Below, piece after piece: positions 42,130-50,633 of a DNA stretch of 64,000 bases; positions within the stretch are counted from its first letter, which is position 1, and every line of letters starts with the position of its first letter. Origin of the DNA: Streptomyces griseus (lineage in GTDB: Bacteria > Actinomycetota > Actinomycetes > Streptomycetales > Streptomycetaceae); assembly GCF_900460065.1 (NCBI RefSeq), contig NZ_UAVD01000038.1:183642-247641 (forward strand), given 5' to 3'. The notes beneath the pieces are model-generated. The model saw only the letters and a program-made list of their open reading frames with translations. It was not told where the DNA came from and did no database searches. A program made the translations under genes and the position numbers.

Positions 42130-44000
42130 ACGACTGCCCTTTCGTGCGTGGCCCACATCCGGGCGTAGAGGCCTTCCGCGGCGAGGAGTTCCGGGTGCCG
42201 GCCGCGCTCGACGATCCGCCCGTCGCGCAGGACGGCGATCTGGTCGGCCTCGACGATCGTCGGGAGCCGGTGCGCGATGACCAGGACCGTGCGGCCCCTC
42301 ACCAGCCGGGCGATGGCGTCCTGGATGGCGGCCTCCGACTCGGGATCGGCGAAGGCCGTCGCCTCGTCCAGCACGAGGACCGGGGCCCCTGCCAGCAGGG
42401 CGCGCGCGATGGAGACCCGCTGCGCCTCCCCGCCGGACAGGACGGCATCCTCGCCGACGACGGAGTCGTAGCCGCGCGGCAGCTCCTCGATCCGCCGGTC
42501 GATCCGCGCGGCACGGGCGGCCTCGCGCACCTCCTCCTCGCTCGCGTCCGGGCGGGCCAGGCGGATGTTGTCCCGGACGCTGGTCCGCAGCAACTGGACG
42601 TCCTGGAGGACGAAGCCGATGTGCCGGTAGAGCTGTTCGGTGGCGATCTCGCGCACATCGACGCCGCCGATGGTGATCCGTCCGCCGGTGACGTCGTGGA
42701 AGCGGATGGCCAGCGAGGCCAGCGTCGACTTGCCGGAACCCGACGGCCCGACCAGCGCGGTGACCGTCCCCGGCGCCAGGCGCAGGCTCACCCCGTCGAG
42801 GACGTCGACGGCCCCGTCGTAGCTGAACGTCACGTCGTGCAGCTCGACTTCGTTGCCGTCCGGGGGCCTCGGGTGGACGGCCTCGGGCAGCACCGGCGTG
42901 TCCAGGACGGCGGCGATGCGCCCCGCCGCCGCGGAGGCCTCGCGCCGGGCCTGGGCGCCGAAGCCGAGGGTCACGAGCACGCTCGGGATGACCAGGGCCA
43001 CCATGGACGAGGTGAGCACGTCGACGGGGGAGACCCAGCCCCGGTGCACGAACCAGACGCCGCCCGCCAGATTCACCAGCAGCACCACGGGCGGCGAGAC
43101 GGCCATCGACGCGAACGCCTCCAGCTTCAGCATCGGGCGCACCCAGCCGCTGTAGTGGTCGCCGAACCGCGTCGCGGCCTCCCGGTAACCCGCGTGCGCC
43201 TCGCCCGCCCGGCCGAAGGTCTTCACCACGCCGATGCCCGTGACGAACTCGACGATGGCCTTGTTGATCGCGGCGATCCCGGCGTTGAGCCGGCCCATCT
43301 GCGGGCCGAAGTCCCTCATCATGTACGCGTACGCGTCGGCGTAGAGCGGCAGCGTGGCCAACGCCAGCAGCGCGAGCCGCCAGTCCAGCCAGAAGAGGTA
43401 GCCGAGCCCCACGGCCGGTACGGTCACCGCGGCCGTGGTCTCCACGGCACTGTGGGCGACCAGGTAGTGCAGGTCGTGGACGTCGTTCTGGGCCGCCTTG
43501 CGCACGGTGGCCGAGGAGTTGGCGGTGAACCAGCCGAGCGGGGCGCGCCCCAGCCGTGCCACGATGCGGCGGCGCAGCGAGGCCTGGAGCGCGACGTCCG
43601 CGAAGTGCGTGAGGGCGAGGGCCACCCCGCCGGACAGGGCCCGTACGGAGAGCCCCACCACCGTGATCAGCACGGCCGCGCGCACCTCGTCCGGATCGGC
43701 GGGACCGGGGGCGAGGAGGGTCTTGGCCAGCTCGGCGATGGCGATGTACGGGACGACGGTGGCTGCCGCGCCGATGATCTGGAGCGCCATGGCGATCCGG
43801 GTGCGGACGCGGACCGGGGCGAGCAGGGAGGCGAGGGCGGCCCGCGCGGCCCGCGCCTCGGCTTTCGGGTCCCGCTCCCGCACGGGCCCCGCGGCCTGCG
43901 CCTGCTGCGCCGCGTGCCCCGGTTCCGGTGTGCGCCCCGGCTCCGCGTCGCGTTCGGGAGTTCTCCGCGATCCCTGCGGCGGGCCGTCGTCCTGTTCCAT
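42126..44000 (-). CDS. ABC transporter, fused permease-ATPase (IrtA/YbtP-like)
   Basis: ATG at 44000 follows AGGAGG and gives 624 residues. A longer in-frame start at 44033 adds eleven basic residues. A Pro/Glu/Arg-rich tail precedes the membrane domain of six helices. The ATPase has Walker A GPSGSGKS, signature LSGGEAQRVSIARALL and Walker B VLVLDEA. There is no siderophore-interaction reductase domain at the N-terminus, unlike mycobacterial IrtA. It pairs with the downstream half-transporter. An iron box at 44060-44078 lies 60 bases upstream, so the unit should be repressed by DmdR1 in iron-rich conditions. Confidence 0.88.
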   Translation of the reverse strand: MEQDDGPPQGSRRTPERDAEPGRTPEPGHAAQQAQAAGPVRERDPKAEARAARAALASLLAPVRVRTRIAMALQIIGAAATVVPYIAIAELAKTLLAPGPADPDEVRAAVLITVVGLSVRALSGGVALALTHFADVALQASLRRRIVARLGRAPLGWFTANSSATVRKAAQNDVHDLHYLVAHSAVETTAAVTVPAVGLGYLFWLDWRLALLALATLPLYADAYAYMMRDFGPQMGRLNAGIAAINKAIVEFVTGIGVVKTFGRAGEAHAGYREAATRFGDHYSGWVRPMLKLEAFASMAVSPPVVLLVNLAGGVWFVHRGWVSPVDVLTSSMVALVIPSVLVTLGFGAQARREASAAAGRIAAVLDTPVLPEAVHPRPPDGNEVELHDVTFSYDGAVDVLDGVSLRLAPGTVTALVGPSGSGKSTLASLAIRFHDVTGGRITIGGVDVREIATEQLYRHIGFVLQDVQLLRTSVRDNIRLARPDASEEEVREAARAARIDRRIEELPRGYDSVVGEDAVLSGGEAQRVSIARALLAGAPVLVLDEATAFADPESEAAIQDAIARLVRGRTVLVIAHRLPTIVEADQIAVLRDGRIVERGRHPELLAAEGLYARMWATHERAVV

Positions 44001-44059
44001 GCGCACGCGCCTCCTCCTGGCATGCGGCGGCACAGCCGGTCACGGACAGGCTGTTTTGG

Positions 44060-44078
44060 TTAGGTGAGCCTACCCTTA
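44060..44078. promoter_or_regulatory. DmdR/IdeR-type iron box before the IrtAB-like unit
   Basis: The 19-bp site TTAGGTGAGCCTACCCTTA matches the iron box consensus TTAGGTTAGGCTAACCTAA at most positions. It lies 60 bases upstream of the first ABC gene on the minus strand and 129 bases before the plus-strand gene at 44207. Confidence 0.85.
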
Positions 44079-44170
44079 CTTTTTCCGTGCTCGACAGGGC
44101 TGTGGCCGTTCCGGGGAGGGGAGTTCACCTGTGAAGCGGGGCCGGGGAGCGGCGCCGGGGCGGTGACGAC

Positions 44171-44199
44171 TGGTCACGTACAGGTTCGTCGACCATACT
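44171..44199 (+). promoter_or_regulatory. Promoter for a probable leaderless transcript
   Basis: TGGTCA (44171-44176) and CATACT (44194-44199) are 17 bases apart and fit a vegetative-type promoter. The -10 hexamer ends seven bases before the GTG at 44207, so transcription should begin at or next to the start codon. No ribosome site is present. Confidence 0.5.
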
Positions 44200-44206
44200 G
44201 CCCGCC

Positions 44207-44794
44207 GTGGAGCAGAGCATAGATTCGAACAAGAAGCCCGAGTTCGCCGCAGGCACCGACCCGGCGTTCATTCCCCTGCCCGGACTGGCGGCGCCCGTCG
44301 CCACCCGGAAGCCCGAACCGGAATCGGAGGCCGGTCCGGAGGACGCTGCTCCGGAGTCGGCGTCGGAATCGGCGTCGGAGGCGGAGGCGGAACGCGACGA
44401 CGAGGCCGTGGCGGACGCCGCGGCGGCCGACGCCGACGAGGAACCGGAATCCGCGGCGGACGGCGCCGGTCCGGAGAGCGAAGCCGGGGACGCTGCCGAG
44501 GGCGACGCCGAGGAGGGCCCCGTATTCGAGGTCAGCGACCGGCGCGGTTCCATCCGGGTGGACCGGGAAGGGGTCCGCTTCACGCTCGACGACCAGGAGG
44601 CCGAGTTCCACTGGGACGAGATCGGCGCGGTGGAGACCACCCCGGCGCGCTTCGGCCGCCGGTTCACGGTGACCGTCCACCTGTCGAGCCGCCGCTGGTT
44701 CAACGCCGAGGTCGAGGCGGTGAGCCGCGCCGAGCTGAAGGGCTGGCCGGCCGAGCTGGACGCCGCTCTGGACGCCTACTTCGAGGAGTCCTGA
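44207..44794 (+). CDS. Acidic-tailed protein of unknown function, probably leaderless
   Basis: The 195-residue protein begins with GTG at 44207 and has a long Glu/Asp/Ala-rich, disordered N-terminal half (about residues 35-110). The C-terminal 85 residues form a compact beta-rich domain (FEVSDRRGSIRVDREGVRF, EAEFHWDEIGAVETT, and a terminal helical segment), resembling small PH-like domains. No catalytic motif is visible and the family is not one I recognise. The promoter spacing implies a leaderless message. Confidence 0.8.
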   Translation: MEQSIDSNKKPEFAAGTDPAFIPLPGLAAPVATRKPEPESEAGPEDAAPESASESASEAEAERDDEAVADAAAADADEEPESAADGAGPESEAGDAAEGDAEEGPVFEVSDRRGSIRVDREGVRFTLDDQEAEFHWDEIGAVETTPARFGRRFTVTVHLSSRRWFNAEVEAVSRAELKGWPAELDAALDAYFEES

Positions 44795-45077
44795 GCCGTC
44801 TGCCGTGAGAGACCCCGGCGGGGCGCCCCGGGGCGCCCCGGTTGTTCCCGGGGCCCGGGAGGTTCTGGGTCTTCTTCCCGACGACGGGGGTCGGGGGTCG
44901 GGGCCAGGGGGCGGCCCCGGTTCCGGTCGCGTCGCGCGGTGCCGAATTCCGGCCGCGCGGCGCCGGACCGTGCCGCGCCGAGCCCCGTCGTGCGCGGAGC
45001 GTCGTGCCGCGCTGTGCTCCGCCGCGCCGCGCCGGGGTGCTTCGCGACGCGTCGCGCCCGGCCCCGCCCGCCTGCCC

Positions 45078-45737
45078 TCAGGGCCGGTCGCGGCCCCGGA
45101 CGCGCATCACGACGTAACCGACCAGGGCGACCGCGGCCAGCGCCAGCACGATTCTGGTCACGACGCCGACGTACGCCCCGACCACGTCCCACTGGTCGCC
45201 GAGCCAGTATCCGGCCATCACGAGGACCGTGTTCCACACCAGGCTGCCCGCCGTCGTCAGCCCCACGAACACCGGCAGCGGCATGCGCTCCACGCCCGCG
45301 GGCACCGAGATCAGGCTCCGGAACACCGGAACCATGCGGCCCAGCAGTACCGCCTTGGTGCCGTGCCGGGCGAACCACTCCTCCGTCCGCACCAGGTCGG
45401 AGGCCTTGACCAGGGGGAGCTTCGCCCACCAGGCGTGCATCCGCTCCCGGCCGAACACGGCTCCGATCCCGTACAGGACCACCGCGCCGACGACCGAGCC
45501 GAGCGTCGTCCAGAACAGGGCCGAGGCGATGCTGAGCACCCCCTGAGAGGCGGCGAACCCGGTCAGCGGCAGGATGACCTCGCTGGGCAGCGGCGGGAAC
45601 AGGTTCTCCAGCGCGATGGCCGCGCCCGCGCCGGGACCGCCGAACGTCTCGACCAGCCCGGTGGCCCAGCCGACGATGCCCCCCTGCGGCTCCGGGGCGG
45701 CGAGCGCTCCCAGGCCGGCCGACGGGGTCAGGTCCAT
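45078..45737 (-). CDS. DedA-family membrane protein
   Basis: ATG at 45737 gives 219 residues, usual for DedA proteins. Hallmarks are ENLFPPLPSEVILPLTGF near the N-terminus and HGTKAVLLGRMVPVFRSLIS with the family's conserved GRxxPxxR motif, plus about five hydrophobic segments. DedA proteins act in membrane homeostasis, some as undecaprenyl-phosphate or phospholipid translocases. The gap of 283 bases downstream (44795-45077) is very G-rich and C-rich with repeated GGGGCGCCCCGG elements and holds no gene, probably serving as terminator for two convergent genes. Confidence 0.9.
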   Translation of the reverse strand: MDLTPSAGLGALAAPEPQGGIVGWATGLVETFGGPGAGAAIALENLFPPLPSEVILPLTGFAASQGVLSIASALFWTTLGSVVGAVVLYGIGAVFGRERMHAWWAKLPLVKASDLVRTEEWFARHGTKAVLLGRMVPVFRSLISVPAGVERMPLPVFVGLTTAGSLVWNTVLVMAGYWLGDQWDVVGAYVGVVTRIVLALAAVALVGYVVMRVRGRDRP

Positions 45738-45751
45738 GTGTCCATGGTCCC

Positions 45752-46639
45752 TCAGGCCCCGTCGAGCACCACCGAACGGCTCAGATGGCGGGGCAGGTCC
45801 GGGTCGAGCCCCCGTGCCGCCGCACGGGCCAGGGCGAGGCGCTGTACCCGTACGAGATCGGCCAGCGGATCGAGGGCGCCGTCCACCCACTCGGCACCCG
45901 TCGCGCGCACCTGCTCGGCCAGGCCCTCGGGAGCCTCACCGAACATCCAGGTCGTGGTGGAGGTGGTGGAGATGCTGATGGGGCCGTGCCGGTACTCCAT
46001 CGCGGGGTACGACTCCGTCCAGGACAGCGAGGCCTCCTTCATCTTCAGCGCCGCCTCGTGGGCCAGCCCGACCGTCCACCCCCGGCCGAGGAAGGAGAAC
46101 TGGGTGCTCTCCAGCAGCCCGTCGGGCAGCGGCTCGGCGAGTGCGGCCTCCGCGTCCGCGACCACGGCCTCGGAGTGCAGGCCGAGATGGGCCCGCAGCA
46201 GGGTGAGGGCGGTCGTGGCGAAGCGCGTCTGGACGACGGACCGTTCGTCGGCGAAGTCCAGGACGACGAGAGCGTCGGCCGCCGCCCTGACCGGGGTCTG
46301 CGGATCCGCCGTGACGGCCACCGTGCGGGTGGCGCCGCGCAGCCGGTCCAGCAGCTCCAGCACTTCGGTCGTGGTCCCCGACCGGGTCAGCGCGACGACG
46401 CGGTCGTAGCCGCGGCCGTGGGGGAACTCGGAGGCGGCGAAGGCGTCCGACTCGCCCTGGCCGGAGCCCTCGCGGAGTCCGGCGTAGGCCTGCGCCATGT
46501 AGAAGGAGGTACCGCAGCCGACCACCGCGATCCGCTCGCCGGCGACGGGCAGGGCGGCGGTCTCGGGGCCGCCCGCCAAGGCGGCGGCGCGCCGCCAGCA
46601 GGCGGGCTGACTGGCTGTCTCGGACTCGGCATACGACAC
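45752..46639 (-). CDS. SIS-domain sugar isomerase/deaminase-like protein (AgaS/GlmS-like)
   Basis: This 295-residue protein contains two SIS domains. The first has VVGCGTSFYMAQ and LTRSGTTTEVLELLDRL, the phosphosugar-binding pattern. The second has EAALKMKEASLSWTESYPAMEYRHGP, the AgaS/GlmS-type segment. It lacks the glutaminase domain of GlmS and is therefore likely an aldose-ketose isomerase or deaminase for amino-sugar phosphates. It is divergent from a DeoR-type regulator with a palindrome in the gap. It lies 14 bases before the DedA gene on the same strand. Confidence 0.88.
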   Translation of the reverse strand: MSYAESETASQPACWRRAAALAGGPETAALPVAGERIAVVGCGTSFYMAQAYAGLREGSGQGESDAFAASEFPHGRGYDRVVALTRSGTTTEVLELLDRLRGATRTVAVTADPQTPVRAAADALVVLDFADERSVVQTRFATTALTLLRAHLGLHSEAVVADAEAALAEPLPDGLLESTQFSFLGRGWTVGLAHEAALKMKEASLSWTESYPAMEYRHGPISISTTSTTTWMFGEAPEGLAEQVRATGAEWVDGALDPLADLVRVQRLALARAAARGLDPDLPRHLSRSVVLDGA

Positions 46640-46714
46640 GTCTGCACTCCACGGGAACGAGGTGGACCACGGGAACGGGGCTGAGCGGGGCCGACCCGCC
46701 CCGATGTAGAATTC

Positions 46715-46729
46715 TGCACGTTACATGCA
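46715..46729. promoter_or_regulatory. Imperfect palindrome in the SIS/DeoR divergent gap
   Basis: TGCACGT T ACATGCA at 46715-46729 has 7-bp arms with one mismatch, in a stretch unusually rich in A+T. It is positioned to serve the SIS gene promoter on the minus strand. It is the most likely operator for the neighbouring DeoR-type regulator, by position only. Confidence 0.45.
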
Positions 46730-46868
46730 CTTATCGAGCAAAAACAAGCAAGCCGCAGGTGGGTGAAGGGGGCGCGGTAGGCCCTGTGCGACGCTTGCGG
46801 CGGTCCGGCCCCCGGCGACCGCGTTCCCGCGAAACGCGGTGCCCGCGCCGGACGGTGAGGAGACGCTC

Positions 46869-47666
46869 TTGTCCAGGGACGCCCGGTGGGACGCGCTGCT
46901 GGAACTGGTCGGCAAGCACGGCAGGGTGGACGTCGAGGAGGCGGCCGCCGCGCTCGACGTCTCGGCCGCCACCATCCGCCGCGACCTGGACCAGCTGGCC
47001 GAACAGCACCTGCTCACCAGGACCAGGGGCGGCGCGGTCGCGCACGGGGTCTCCTACGAACTGGCGCTCCGCTACAAGACGGGCCGTCACGCGCCCGAGA
47101 AGCAGGCCATCGGCCGCGCCGTGTCCGGCCTGGTCGCCGTCGGCGAGGTCGTCGGCCTGACCGGCGGGACGACCGTGACCGAGGTGGCCAGGGCACTGGC
47201 CGTGCGCCCGGACATCGTGGGCGAGACGGCGGTGGCGGGCGGGCAGCCGACGCTGACCGTGGTGACCAACGCCCTCAACATCGCGAGCGAACTGGCGATC
47301 AGGCCGCAGATCAAGATGGTCGTGACGGGCGGGGTCGCGCGGCCCCAGTCGTACGAGCTGACGGGCCCGCTCGCCGTCGGTGTGATGAACGAGATCACCC
47401 TCGACGTCGCCGTCCTCGGCGTCAACGCCATCGACATCGAACGCGGTGCGTACGTCCACCACGAGGGCGAGGCCAGCGTCAACCGGCTGCTCGCGGAGCG
47501 GGCCCAACGGGTGGTGGTGGCGGCCGACTCGTCGAAGATCGGCAAGCGGGCGTTCGCCCGGGTCTGCGACCTCGGACGGGTCGACGTCCTGGTCACCGAC
47601 TCCCGTATCGGCGCGGAGGCGAAGGGCCGGTTCGGCGAGGCGGGGGTCCAGGTCGTCACCGTCTGA
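46869..47666 (+). CDS. DeoR/GlpR-family transcriptional regulator
   Basis: TTG at 46869, preceded by GGTGAGGAG, gives 265 residues. A GTG ten codons upstream lacks a ribosome site. The N-terminal helix-turn-helix (residues 5-60, VDVEEAAAALDVSAATIRRDL) is DeoR-type, and the remainder is a DeoR sensor domain (VGLTGGTTVTEVARAL, then EGEASVNRLLAERA and VVAADSSKIG). DeoR regulators respond to sugar phosphates. It sits divergent from the SIS protein gene, so the ligand is probably the substrate or product of that enzyme. Confidence 0.9.
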   Translation: MSRDARWDALLELVGKHGRVDVEEAAAALDVSAATIRRDLDQLAEQHLLTRTRGGAVAHGVSYELALRYKTGRHAPEKQAIGRAVSGLVAVGEVVGLTGGTTVTEVARALAVRPDIVGETAVAGGQPTLTVVTNALNIASELAIRPQIKMVVTGGVARPQSYELTGPLAVGVMNEITLDVAVLGVNAIDIERGAYVHHEGEASVNRLLAERAQRVVVAADSSKIGKRAFARVCDLGRVDVLVTDSRIGAEAKGRFGEAGVQVVTV

Positions 47667-47668
47667 CC

Positions 47669-47696
47669 GGCACGGTCCGGCCCGGCACGGTCCGGC
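47669..47696. repeat. Two copies of a 13-bp motif, inverse of a pair at 48398-48434
   Basis: GGCACGGTCCGGC occurs at 47669-47681 and 47684-47696. Its exact reverse complement GCCGGACCGTGCC occurs at 48398-48410 and 48422-48434, on the other side of the SepF-like gene. The intergenic stretches hold no other gene. Confidence 0.7.
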
Positions 47697-47819
47697 CCGC
47701 CGTACCCGGGGGCGCGGGGCGTCATGAACCGGTTCCCGTCGGGTACCGGAAGAGACACGGACGGAGACTTCGCCGTGTCGCTGGTACGCCGAACGGGTGA
47801 GGGGCGAGAGGATTGCCCG

Positions 47820-47879
47820 ATGAACAGTGAGTGCAGCCGGCGGGAACCCGACCGGCTCGACGACGGGGTGGCCCTGTGA
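47820..47879 (+). CDS. Possible 19-residue leader ORF coupled to the SepF-like gene
   Basis: ATG at 47820 opens a frame ending in TGA at 47877-47879, which overlaps the GTG of the SepF-like gene (GTGA). AGAGG lies eight bases upstream. The peptide (MNSECSRREPDRLDDGVAL) has no clear domain. The overlap suggests translational coupling. It may be a genuine small gene or a chance frame. Confidence 0.35.
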   Translation: MNSECSRREPDRLDDGVAL

Positions 47880-48277
47880 GCAGGTACGACAGGTACGACA
47901 GATACGACGCCACCGACGAACAGTGGGAAGGGCTCGCACAGGTCGTACCGCTGCGTGGCCGCGACGAGTGGCCGTCGCGCGTCGACCACCGCACCGTCCC
48001 GGACGAGCGGGCGGCCGAACAGCGGCGTCTCGTGGTCCTGCGGGTGCAGGTCTTCGCGGACGCTCGTGAGGTCGCCGAGTACCTGGTCGCCCAGGTGCCG
48101 GTGCTGCTCGACCTGACGGCGGCGGAGACGGACGTGGCGAAGCGGATTCTCGACTTCAGCAGCGGCGTGGTCTTCGGCCTCGGCAGCGGCATGCACCGCG
48201 TCGACCGCAATGTCTTCCTGCTCGCGCCGGTCGGCATGGAGGTCGAGGGGGTCACGCCCGCGGGCCTCGCCCAGTAG
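47876..48277 (+). CDS. SepF-like cell-division protein
   Basis: GTG at 47876 gives 133 residues. The C-terminal 85 residues follow the SepF fold (VPVLLDLTAAETDVAKRILD, then FSSGVVFGLGSGMHRV and NVFLLAPVGMEV), which anchors FtsZ to the membrane. The N-terminus has a tandem RYD repeat (three copies) from a 9-10-bp DNA repeat and lacks the long linker of main SepF. Streptomyces carry several SepF paralogues, and this short form is probably one of the accessory ones. A 19-codon ORF overlaps its start. Confidence 0.8.
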   Translation: MSRYDRYDRYDATDEQWEGLAQVVPLRGRDEWPSRVDHRTVPDERAAEQRRLVVLRVQVFADAREVAEYLVAQVPVLLDLTAAETDVAKRILDFSSGVVFGLGSGMHRVDRNVFLLAPVGMEVEGVTPAGLAQ

Positions 48278-48397
48278 GCGGAGGCGGGCCGTCGGGGCGG
48301 CAGCCGGACCGGACCGCCGCCCCCGGCCGCGCCGTCCCGTCCTCCCGCCACCGCCCGCCTTCGCGCGCCTTCGCGCGCGGGCCCGTCGGCCTTGCGC

Positions 48398-48434
48398 GCC
48401 GGACCGTGCCCCTCCTTACGTGCCGGACCGTGCC
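48398..48434. repeat. Two copies of the reverse-complement 13-bp motif
   Basis: GCCGGACCGTGCC is at 48398-48410 and 48422-48434, each followed by CCTCC. It is the reverse complement of the pair at 47669-47696, so both pairs flank the SepF-like gene in inverted arrangement. The interval 48278-48495 holds no gene besides these. Confidence 0.7.
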
Positions 48435-48495
48435 CCTCCGTGCCGGGGTTGCGCCCGGGAAGGCGCTGTCGGTGGCCGGTGATAGACCTGGGACC

Positions 48496-48855
48496 GTGAC
48501 AGACATCGATGTGGCAGAACTCCAGCGACGGCTGGCCGCGTTCGCCGAGGCGCGCGACTGGGAGCAGTACCACAACCCGAAGAACCTGGCGGCGGCGCTC
48601 AGCGTCGAGGCGTCCGAACTGCTGGAGATCTTCCAGTGGCTGACGCCCGAACAGTCGGCGCGGATCATGGAGAACCCCGAGTCGGCCCACCGGGTCGCCG
48701 ACGAGGTGGCGGACGTGCTCGCCTATCTCCTGCAGTTCTCCCGGGTGCTGGGCATCGATCCGACCGCGGCGCTGGTCGCCAAGTTGGAGCGGAACGAGAA
48801 GCGCTTCCCCCTGTCGAGCGCTGCGGAACCTCTCGATCGTCACTCTTCGGAGTGA
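48496..48855 (+). CDS. MazG-like nucleotide pyrophosphohydrolase
   Basis: GTG at 48496 gives 119 residues. The protein shows the MazG/dCTPase all-alpha pattern: NPKNLAAALSVEASELLEIFQW with an ExxE motif and DEVADVLAYLLQFSRVL with a second acidic pair for Mg2+. Members hydrolyse non-canonical or excess (d)NTPs to the monophosphate and pyrophosphate. A -10-like TAGACC (48483-48488) ends seven bases before the GTG, suggesting a leaderless message. It is followed by a DUF6099-like gene. Confidence 0.88.
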   Translation: MTDIDVAELQRRLAAFAEARDWEQYHNPKNLAAALSVEASELLEIFQWLTPEQSARIMENPESAHRVADEVADVLAYLLQFSRVLGIDPTAALVAKLERNEKRFPLSSAAEPLDRHSSE

Positions 48856-48979
48856 GTGAGATATCCACAGTCGACTTCCTGTCCACAGATTTCCGATTTC
48901 CTCTGGCCTTACGGTGCTGTCTACTTCACTGTGGGTAATGAATGAGGTGAGCGGGTTTTCGTACGGACGGGGGAGAGAC

Positions 48980-49480
48980 ATGGAAGCGGAGCGACTCATC
49001 GAGGCGGGGCGGCGGGCTCTGGCGGACAGCCGGGGCGCGTTGGACGTCATGGCGGAGGCCTGGCAGGCGCAGGCACTCGCCCGCGCGGTCGGCAGTCGGC
49101 TGGCGCTCTACGGCCCGGTGGAGTTACGGAGCGAGGCGCGGGCGCTGGGGGAGATCGGCGCCGGATGCTCGGCGCTGGACCACCCGGCGGTGCTCTCCGG
49201 CGGTGCCCGGGCGGCGCAGTTGTCCGGGATCGCCGATGTGCGGCGGTCCCTGGCCGGGCTGGCGCTGCTGCTCAGTGAGGCCGGGATCGCCCTGGTCGGG
49301 GTGGCCTGCGACACGGGGGAGGACGGTCTGTACTGGCAGTGCATCGAGGCCATGGACGCGGCCGACGAATCACTGGAACGCGTGCACGGGATGCTGAGGC
49401 GGCTGGCGGAGCGGGAGAGGGAGCGCGACGGCCCCTACGGCGGCATACGCGGCCCCGCGGCATCGGCGGCGGGCCCCTAG
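48980..49480 (+). CDS. DUF6099-like protein of unknown function
   Basis: ATG at 48980 follows GGGGGAGAG and gives 166 residues. The protein is Ala/Leu-rich, helical, without membrane segments or catalytic motifs, with LIEAGRRALADSRGALDVMAEAWQ near the start and LYWQCIEAMDAADES near the end. I believe this is the actinobacterial DUF6099 family, with moderate certainty. A large hairpin structure follows directly after the stop. Confidence 0.75.
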   Translation: MEAERLIEAGRRALADSRGALDVMAEAWQAQALARAVGSRLALYGPVELRSEARALGEIGAGCSALDHPAVLSGGARAAQLSGIADVRRSLAGLALLLSEAGIALVGVACDTGEDGLYWQCIEAMDAADESLERVHGMLRRLAERERERDGPYGGIRGPAASAAGP

Positions 49481-49484
49481 GCGC

Positions 49485-49552
49485 CCTGTCGTCGAACTGC
49501 CGCCTGCCCCGCGGGGCCGCCCTTCGGGCGACGGCGGCAGCGGGACGACAGG
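49485..49552. terminator. Large branched hairpin terminator after the DUF6099-like gene
   Basis: An outer stem CCTGTCGTC (49485-49493) with GACGACAGG (49544-49552) encloses a second stem CTGCCGCC (49497-49504) with GGCGGCAG (49533-49540). Inner short stems include GCCC/GGGC at 49519-49529 with a 3-base loop. The structure begins five bases after the stop codon and should terminate transcription. Confidence 0.65.
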
Positions 49553-49709
49553 ACCTGGAGAAGGGCGGATCGCGGGCGTCCGGGCAGGGCGGCGACGGGT
49601 GAGGGGAGGCGACGGGCCCGGGGCGGGCGGGAAAGCCCGGGGGAGATGCGGAGGAGGTCCGGCCTGGCCGGTGGGCGGGACCGGGTGCCCGAGGGGCAGG
49701 ATGGAGGGC

Positions 49710-50633
49710 ATGGATCTCCGCATCTTCACCGAGCCCCAGCAAGGGGCCGACTACGACACCTTGCTCACCGTCGCCAAGGCCGCCGAGGACCTGGGCTTCG
49801 ACGCCTTCTACCGCTCCGACCACTATCTCCGCATGGGCTCCGGCGACGGGCTGCCCGGACCGACGGACGCCTGGATCACCCTGGCCGGACTGGCGCGCGA
49901 GACCCGGCGCATCCGGCTCGGCACGCTGATGACCGCCGGCACGTTCCGGCTGCCGGGAGTGCTGGCCATCCAGGTGGCCCAGGTCGACCAGATGTCCGGC
50001 GGCCGGGTCGAACTGGGCCTGGGCGCAGGCTGGTTCGAGGAGGAGCACAAGGCCTACGGCATCCCGTTCCCGAAGGAGAAGTTCGGCCGCCTGGAGGAGC
50101 AGCTCGCCATCGTCACGGGGCTGTGGGCGACCGAGGTCGGCGAGACCTTCAGCTATGACGGCACCTATTACCAACTCACCGATTCACCCGCACTGCCCAA
50201 GCCGGCCCAGGCCAAGGTGCCCGTCCTGATCGGCGGCCACGGTGCGACGCGCACCCCGCGGCTCGCCGCGCAGTACGCGGACGAGTTCAACATCCCGTTC
50301 GCCTCGCTGGAGGACAGCGAGAAGCAGTTCGGCCGGGTCCGGGCCGCCGCGCAGGCGCACGGGCGGTCCCCGGACGACCTCGTGTACTCCAACGCGCTGA
50401 TCGTCTGCACGGGCAAGGACGACGCCGAGGTCGCCCGACGCGCGGCGGCCATCGGCCGGGACGTGGAGGAGCTCAAGGCGAACGGGCTGGCGGGATCCCC
50501 CGCCGAGGTGGTCGACAAGATCGGCAGCTTCGAGGCGATCGGCTCGTCGAGGATCTACCTCCAGGTCCTCGATCTGGAGGACCTGGACCACCTGGAACTG
50601 ATCTCCTCGCAGATCCAGTCCCAGCTGACCTGA
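49710..50633 (+). CDS. LLM-class F420-dependent oxidoreductase
   Basis: ATG at 49710 follows GGAGGGC and gives 307 residues, typical for single-domain luciferase-like F420-dependent oxidoreductases. Family elements are FDAFYRSDHYL, TRRIRLGTLMTAGTFRLPGVLA, GRVELGLGAGWFEEEH and VLIGGHGATRTPRLAAQYADEF. Members use the deazaflavin F420, which actinomycetes make. The substrate is not predictable. Its stop codon (50631-50633) is inside a pentanucleotide repeat array. Confidence 0.9.
   Translation: MDLRIFTEPQQGADYDTLLTVAKAAEDLGFDAFYRSDHYLRMGSGDGLPGPTDAWITLAGLARETRRIRLGTLMTAGTFRLPGVLAIQVAQVDQMSGGRVELGLGAGWFEEEHKAYGIPFPKEKFGRLEEQLAIVTGLWATEVGETFSYDGTYYQLTDSPALPKPAQAKVPVLIGGHGATRTPRLAAQYADEFNIPFASLEDSEKQFGRVRAAAQAHGRSPDDLVYSNALIVCTGKDDAEVARRAAAIGRDVEELKANGLAGSPAEVVDKIGSFEAIGSSRIYLQVLDLEDLDHLELISSQIQSQLT

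Noticed and set aside
40366..44000. A single 1225-residue protein spanning both ABC transporter genes
   Set aside because: The long frame crosses the second gene out of register; the two half-transporters have separate complete domains and meet at an ATGA overlap at 42126-42129.
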